From UBA6770 sp965661115 (GTDB taxonomy: Bacteria; Bacteroidota; Bacteroidia; Flavobacteriales_G; Salibacteraceae): a stretch of DNA of 37,874 nt. Positions 33,480-37,874 of this stretch are shown piece by piece. Positions within the stretch are counted from its first letter, which is position 1. Every line of letters starts with the position of its first letter. Position numbers and translations under genes: made by a program. The notes under the pieces are model-generated. The model saw only the letters and a list, made by a program, of their open reading frames with translations, was not told the DNA's origin and searched no databases. The stretch lies in NCBI GenBank assembly GCA_965661115.1, contig CBFICO010000012.1:1-37874 (forward strand). Direction: 5' to 3'.

Positions 33480-34604
33480 TCAACCAATTAATTGCAGGTA
33501 TTGATTCATTAAATCGTCTTGTTGCATTTTTTTGTTGGCAAATTTCCAAGCTGATTTTCGATAGGACTCAAAAAGCTTCGAATCCATATATGTAAACGCA
33601 TTGAGCTGATTTACCCACTCATCAATATCTAATTCTAAATCCGCTCCAATGTGCATTTCTTTCAGATCTAGCCACGGTGTATTTTTAGATAACAATACCG
33701 GAATAGAGCTCGATAAAGATTCTAAAATGATATGACCAAAATTCTCATTTAAAGTAGGTAGCACAAATAAATCATAGTCTTTCAATACTTTTTGAAGTTC
33801 ATTTGGCTGTAATATACCTTGGTAAGTTACATTAGGCATAGCACCTATAAATTCATTACATGTAGACCAATATGCTTCATCTTCTTTTGGTCCGTAAATA
33901 TCTAGGCATATATTTTTATTCTCCACCTTATTTAATACCTGCAATAAAAACAGCAGATTTTTCTTTGGCGAAATCCTTGAAACAAAAACAAGTTTTAATT
34001 CACCTGCAATTTTATCTTTTGAATGAAATTCTGTTGGTTTACAGGCTATTAAATTTTCAATCGCCACCACTTTTGCTTTTGAAAATTCCCTTGTGATTTC
34101 TTCAGTTTCTAACTCAGTTGACGCATGCCAACTAACCGATTTATAGAGTCCAATAGTCTTTGCCAAACGTAAAAACGTTTTCTTCTTAAAGGATTTTAAA
34201 CCCAAAGCACCTTCGGCGAGCATGCCTCTAGGTGCAATAACCACTTTTTTCTTATCCGCTTGTTTAATTGCCCTCAGCGCATTTATGGTGAAGAACTTTG
34301 AAAAAAGACTGTTCAAATAAATTTTATCGTAACCTGCGTTTACTTCGGATTGAATGGTACTTTTTAGGTGTGCAGGTGATATATATTGAATGCGATAGCC
34401 GTCACTTTGCAACCAAACGTCAGGCTGAATGTCTGCAAACGCAGTTTCATCTCCAAAATCCCGATCTGAAGTAAGCACCGAAATGTCGATATCATTTTTT
34501 AAGGCATCAACGATAGCCGATACACTTCGAACTGGACCACCCGCCTTTACCGCAGGTAAGTACCAATCGGTTAAAATCAACAGGTTTCTTTTACTTGATG
34601 TCAT
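33480..34604 (-). CDS. Glycosyltransferase family 4
   Basis: A 374-residue retaining glycosyltransferase of the GT-B fold. The N-terminal acceptor domain begins LLILTDWYLPAVKAGGPVRS, with a Gly-rich loop, and the C-terminal donor domain shows LVFVSRISPKKNLLFLLQ, DLFVLPTLNENFGHIILESL (the EX7E-like motif with both Glu) and GIPVL-type variant SIPVLLSKNTPW. It likely transfers a sugar to the growing repeat unit of the surface glycan. It overlaps asnB by 14 bases, so the two are co-translated. Confidence 0.94.
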   Translation of the reverse strand: MTSSKRNLLILTDWYLPAVKAGGPVRSVSAIVDALKNDIDISVLTSDRDFGDETAFADIQPDVWLQSDGYRIQYISPAHLKSTIQSEVNAGYDKIYLNSLFSKFFTINALRAIKQADKKKVVIAPRGMLAEGALGLKSFKKKTFLRLAKTIGLYKSVSWHASTELETEEITREFSKAKVVAIENLIACKPTEFHSKDKIAGELKLVFVSRISPKKNLLFLLQVLNKVENKNICLDIYGPKEDEAYWSTCNEFIGAMPNVTYQGILQPNELQKVLKDYDLFVLPTLNENFGHIILESLSSSIPVLLSKNTPWLDLKEMHIGADLELDIDEWVNQLNAFTYMDSKLFESYRKSAWKFANKKMQQDDLMNQYLQLIG

Positions 34605-36459
34605 TGTTCTTCATCCAAGATGCCAAAGTTACCAGCGGCCATACTCTACTCCAATTGATTCCGTTCTTGTTGACTTGGAATGCTTTTTTTAATTCAACTA
34701 AAGCGTCAGAACTAAAATATGGGGTTTCCGATAAAAAAGAAAAACCATCCTCTAACAGCGGATTTAAATCTTTCCGCAACCATTGTTCCCATGGAAAAAC
34801 AAAACCCATTTTTTCACGATGCACAATTTCATCGGGCAACAACCCTTTAAAACTCTCTACTAAAAAAGACTTTGGATAAACAGGGTTTTTAAGTTTATCC
34901 GAAACACTTAAGGCGTATGATACCAATTCGTGGTCTAAAAATGGAACCCGAATTTCTAGAGCATGCGCCATACTCATTTGATCGCTGTCTCTAAGCAAAA
35001 CATTTTGCATGTAGGTGGACAATTCTACTAGTGATACTTTGCTTAGTTCTGGTAACCTACTGGCGTAACTTCCATATTGAAATCTATAGTTTATTTCTTC
35101 ACTCAAAACATCGTTTTTTACGTTGGTGTTGAGCAAATCATCTATCCAGTTTTGAGGTAATACTCTGCGATTAATTGGGTAGGAATAAGCCAAATCGAAA
35201 TACGGGAGCGCAAGAGTTTCAGCAATTTTTTGTCCTTGAATTCCCGGCTTCAACCATTTCATTAGCTCGCCAATGCCATTTCGGATAAAAGGCGGATAGC
35301 TCAGCAAGTATTTCTTTTGCTGTAAAGCTAGGTGTTGTTTAAAGAATGGATAACCTGCAAACAATTCATCTCCACCTAACCCCGATAAAGCAACGGTAAT
35401 CCCTTCTTTTTTAACTGCTTCTGAAACCACGTAAGAATTTGGCCCATCACCACTTGGGTGATCCATTGCTAGAAGAGCATTGGGAATTTTATCTTTAAAA
35501 TGATCAGCCGATAATTCAATTTCGTGATGATTTGATTTAAACTGTTTGGTAATTAATCGACTGTATTTCGCCTCTGAAAACTCCTCTTCTTCAAAAGTGA
35601 TGGAAAACGTATCGATACTTTTGTTTAACTCTTTGGCAATGATTCCGACCAACAAAGAGGAATCAATTCCACCGCTTAGAAATGCTCCAACTTTCACATC
35701 ACTTACCAAGCGTTTTTCGACTGCTTGAGTAAGTAATTCTTTGGTTTGATTTTTTGAAGAAATTTCGTCAACCTTACGCTCTTCCACCTGTTCTTCTGGT
35801 TTCCAGTAGCTGTGTTCGATTACTTGAGCATCACTAATCTTCAGATAGCTTCCTGAGGGAATTAAAAAAACATTTTTCACCATGGTTCTCGGTGAATGAA
35901 CGGTTTGATACTTAAGGTATTCAGGCAAATTTTCCTCAGCCAGTTTTCTCGGAACCAAATCGGAGCTCAATAAGGTTCTAATTTCACTACCAAACACCAT
36001 ATGTTTATCGCCCCTGTAGAAATAGACTGGTTTAATACCCATTCTATCTCGTACAATAAAAAGCTCTTTTTCTTGCTTATCCCAAATGGCAAAAGCGAAC
36101 ATACCGTTGAAGTGATGTACACATTGAACACCCCATTTTAACCACGCAGCATGCAAGACTTCGGTATCGGAGGTGGTTTGAAAATCGTAATCGTTTAGTT
36201 GCTCTTTGACCGATTTATAATTATACAATTCGCCATTAAAAACCAATACAAACCTGTCCTGATTACCCGTAAAAGGTTGATTTGAACGCTCATCCAAATC
36301 GAGAATCGAAAGTCGAGTGTGGGAAAGAATAACGTTTTCATCCATGTAAGCGCCATTGGCATCTGGTCCACGGTGATGCATGGCTCGCTGGAGCCGATCA
36401 GCTAAAGCACTTTTATCGTCAACTCCCTCTAATCCAATTATTCCTGCTATGCCGCACAT
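34591..36459 (-). CDS. asnB: Asparagine synthase (glutamine-hydrolysing)-type amidotransferase
   Basis: A 622-residue class II glutamine amidotransferase fused to an ATP-pyrophosphatase synthetase domain. Cys2 in MCGIAGIIGL is the glutaminase nucleophile; HRGPDANG, HTRLSILDL and FNGELYNY follow in the glutaminase domain. The PP-loop is FLSGGIDSSL, with LSGLGGDELFAGYP further on. The C-terminal section (MSMAHALEIRVPFLDHELV) is the AsnB pattern. It could make asparagine, but members inside polysaccharide clusters often amidate sugar acids or activated sugars instead, so the cluster role is open. It overlaps both neighbours (TGATG upstream, 14 bases downstream). Confidence 0.94.
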   Translation of the reverse strand: MCGIAGIIGLEGVDDKSALADRLQRAMHHRGPDANGAYMDENVILSHTRLSILDLDERSNQPFTGNQDRFVLVFNGELYNYKSVKEQLNDYDFQTTSDTEVLHAAWLKWGVQCVHHFNGMFAFAIWDKQEKELFIVRDRMGIKPVYFYRGDKHMVFGSEIRTLLSSDLVPRKLAEENLPEYLKYQTVHSPRTMVKNVFLIPSGSYLKISDAQVIEHSYWKPEEQVEERKVDEISSKNQTKELLTQAVEKRLVSDVKVGAFLSGGIDSSLLVGIIAKELNKSIDTFSITFEEEEFSEAKYSRLITKQFKSNHHEIELSADHFKDKIPNALLAMDHPSGDGPNSYVVSEAVKKEGITVALSGLGGDELFAGYPFFKQHLALQQKKYLLSYPPFIRNGIGELMKWLKPGIQGQKIAETLALPYFDLAYSYPINRRVLPQNWIDDLLNTNVKNDVLSEEINYRFQYGSYASRLPELSKVSLVELSTYMQNVLLRDSDQMSMAHALEIRVPFLDHELVSYALSVSDKLKNPVYPKSFLVESFKGLLPDEIVHREKMGFVFPWEQWLRKDLNPLLEDGFSFLSETPYFSSDALVELKKAFQVNKNGINWSRVWPLVTLASWMKNNDIK

Positions 36460-37517
36460 CAGCTTTTATTCAAAATTGTTAAAACGGTATTCACCCATTG
36501 TTCTGTGGTAATGGTGTTGCCCAATTCATGACTAAGCTGTGTCATTTTTACCAGTTCTGCGTCCTCTTTTTTCTCAATCTGAAACAGACAATTTTCTATT
36601 TCTTGTACCGAACGCGATTGGAACAAATAACCATTTTCAGCGTGTTTTAAAAACTGGCTTTTTGATCCTACTTCGCTCGATAACAACAAGGGCATACCCG
36701 CGGCAGCCATTTCGTGCACACTTACCCCCCATGGTTCAAAATGACTCGGTAAGATGTAACAACCTGTCTTTTCTAATAATTCAGGAATATGATCCGGTTG
36801 CACAAAACCAATGTGTTCTAATCCCTCTATCAGTTTGCGATTTTCCCATTGATCGCCAGTTCCTGCACACAATAAATTCCATTGACCTCCTTTTTGTCTG
36901 TACTTAGCATACGCCTCCCACAAATCAAAAATCCCTTTGTGCTCGACGTAGCGACCCAAGTACAGAAATTGCTTTGGATAGTTTACTTTTTTGTTGGACA
37001 ATTGACCCGCAAATACTTGATTGTATCGAGACAGGTTAGCGGTATAATATCCTGTAAAAATATCTTGTTCTTTAAACCCTAATTTCAGAGCGTATTTAAA
37101 TTGCTCTTCGCCTGGAACCCATGCATAATCAAAGTTTTTTAAAAAACTGAATCGCGCACCTACAGAGGTCACGCGTTGTTTTAAAGATCCTTTCCAATGA
37201 TTATCAAGACTTATAACTGTCGGGATTTTACCAGCATAACTTTTTACAACAACCAAATAACCTTTATCCAACCAACCCGAGCAAAAGATCACATCGGGCT
37301 TTATGCTTTTTATTTTTTGTAACAGTGAATTTCCTTGCAGCTTATTTCTATCCAATAAAACCACCTTGCTGTCTTCTTGAAATAGGAAGGGTGCTTCATT
37401 ATTCACGGGCCAGCGCACCACCACTACATCACACGTTTCAGCAAGCTGTTCGCAAGCCGACAAGAAATACTCGGCAATTTCGGTGTATAAAAAAAGTACT
37501 GTAGGACGTGTTTTCAA
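36459..37517 (-). CDS. Glycosyltransferase family 4 (second)
   Basis: A 352-residue GT-B glycosyltransferase. The donor-side domain has FLYLGRYVEHKGIFDLWEAY, a typical KGxxxL start, then LLCAGTGDQWENR, HIGFVQPDHIPELLEKTGCY and LPSHFEPWGVSVHEMAAAGM with the EX7E motif (Glu in FEPW and in VHEM). The N-terminal domain is less conserved, as usual for acceptor sides. It would add one sugar of the surface glycan; the donor is unknown. Its stop overlaps the asnB start by one base. Confidence 0.94.
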   Translation of the reverse strand: MKTRPTVLFLYTEIAEYFLSACEQLAETCDVVVVRWPVNNEAPFLFQEDSKVVLLDRNKLQGNSLLQKIKSIKPDVIFCSGWLDKGYLVVVKSYAGKIPTVISLDNHWKGSLKQRVTSVGARFSFLKNFDYAWVPGEEQFKYALKLGFKEQDIFTGYYTANLSRYNQVFAGQLSNKKVNYPKQFLYLGRYVEHKGIFDLWEAYAKYRQKGGQWNLLCAGTGDQWENRKLIEGLEHIGFVQPDHIPELLEKTGCYILPSHFEPWGVSVHEMAAAGMPLLLSSEVGSKSQFLKHAENGYLFQSRSVQEIENCLFQIEKKEDAELVKMTQLSHELGNTITTEQWVNTVLTILNKS

Positions 37518-37555
37518 GTAATCAATATTCTCCCCTGCAAAGCAAGAATAAATAT

Positions 37556-37874
37556 CTAATTGATATTAAAGAATTCCTTAATTCCTTCAATAATCTTGTG
37601 TTGAGATTCCGGCTCTAAATCAACATAAAATGGTAGTCTGACTAATCTATCCGAAAAATAGTCTGTAGCAGGAAGATTGATTAGCTCGTTATTCTTCAAA
37701 TGGAACTCACTCTTATGTAAACTCAAGTAATGAAATACAGCATGGATATTTTTCCCTTTTAGGAATTGTATCAACTCACTTCGCTGTTCTGTGGAGGCAC
37801 ATAATAAATAAAACATGTGAGCATTGTTAGTAGCGTATTCAGGAATAAACGGCAATTTAACATCTTGACTTTCA
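37556..37874 (-). CDS. wecE: dTDP-4-amino-4,6-dideoxygalactose transaminase (C-terminal part)
   Basis: The 5' part of this gene lies beyond the right edge; about 106 residues are in view. NAHMFYLLCASTEQRSELIQ, GKNIHAVFHYLSLHKSEF and SDRLVRLPFYVDLEPE match the C-terminal end of the WecE/RffA branch of DegT/DnrJ/EryC1 sugar aminotransferases, PLP enzymes that convert dTDP-4-keto-6-deoxyglucose to dTDP-4-amino-4,6-dideoxygalactose (Fuc4N precursor). The catalytic Lys is outside the window. Reading continues in frame to the edge, so no start should be placed at 37855. The gene supports the presence of an amino-deoxy-sugar in the polysaccharide made by this cluster. Confidence 0.88.
   Translation of the reverse strand, partial: ESQDVKLPFIPEYATNNAHMFYLLCASTEQRSELIQFLKGKNIHAVFHYLSLHKSEFHLKNNELINLPATDYFSDRLVRLPFYVDLEPESQHKIIEGIKEFFNIN

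Noticed and set aside
37853..37855. TTG as the start of a 99-residue protein at the right edge
   Set aside because: The frame stays open and conserved to the window edge; it is the middle of a truncated aminotransferase gene.

Overview
The window looks like a piece of a Bacteroidota chromosome, most likely a marine or aquatic Flavobacteriales-type organism. The grounds are: AT-rich DNA; -7 boxes of the TAnnTTTG type in front of several genes; few Shine-Dalgarno sites; type IX secretion C-terminal domains (types A and B); DUF6089; lipoprotein signal peptides; and a guaB/PPIase/surA/moxR gene order that I recall from this phylum. A run of ten N at 24737-24746 shows it is a draft scaffold, and at least two genes carry apparent assembly or frameshift problems.

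Layout. 1-2867 (-): 3'-truncated fusion of a GH3 N-acetylglucosaminidase-like domain with a beta-lactamase-like serine hydrolase. 3055-8236 (+): small membrane protein, mutL, two rhomboid proteases and an EEP-fold hydrolase; the first four are tightly coupled and the EEP gene lies behind a repeat insertion. 6931-8796: palindromic repeats that share the ends CGTCATTCC and GGAATCTC, including an inverted pair that tightly brackets a small GIY-YIG endonuclease gene. A further copy lies at 13224-13292. 8845-13186: a 5'-nucleotidase-like lipoprotein (-), divergent fdhD, and a secreted, frameshifted type IX cargo protein. 13610-15314 (+): three small DUF families (DUF3817, DUF2200, DUF808). 15324-18711: divergent oxyR and katG with a palindrome between them; KatG carries a lipoprotein signal. 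18715-19140: a small membrane protein.

28853 down to 19147 (-): one long, nearly gapless run of guaB, a large parvulin chaperone, a gap-broken lipoprotein, surA, a moxR ATPase, elbB, an alpha/beta hydrolase, an AI-2E family permease and a nitroreductase. It joins GMP synthesis with outer-membrane protein folding. 28953-31046 (-): a large FnIII-rich protein with a type B (gliding-motility-associated) C-terminal domain. 31203-32144 (+): a DUF6089 outer-membrane-like protein. 37874 down to 32152 (-): a surface polysaccharide cluster with a sugar aminotransferase (wecE-like, 5'-truncated), two GT4 glycosyltransferases, an asnB-type amidotransferase, a WcaF-type acetyltransferase and a GT2 glycosyltransferase.

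The most interesting candidate for an undescribed system is the GIY-YIG gene with its inverted flanking palindromes (8404-8796). Its architecture recalls REP/RAYT 'REPtrons' but with an unrelated nuclease, and sibling palindromes are scattered through nearby intergenic regions. This is inference from layout and repeat structure only.
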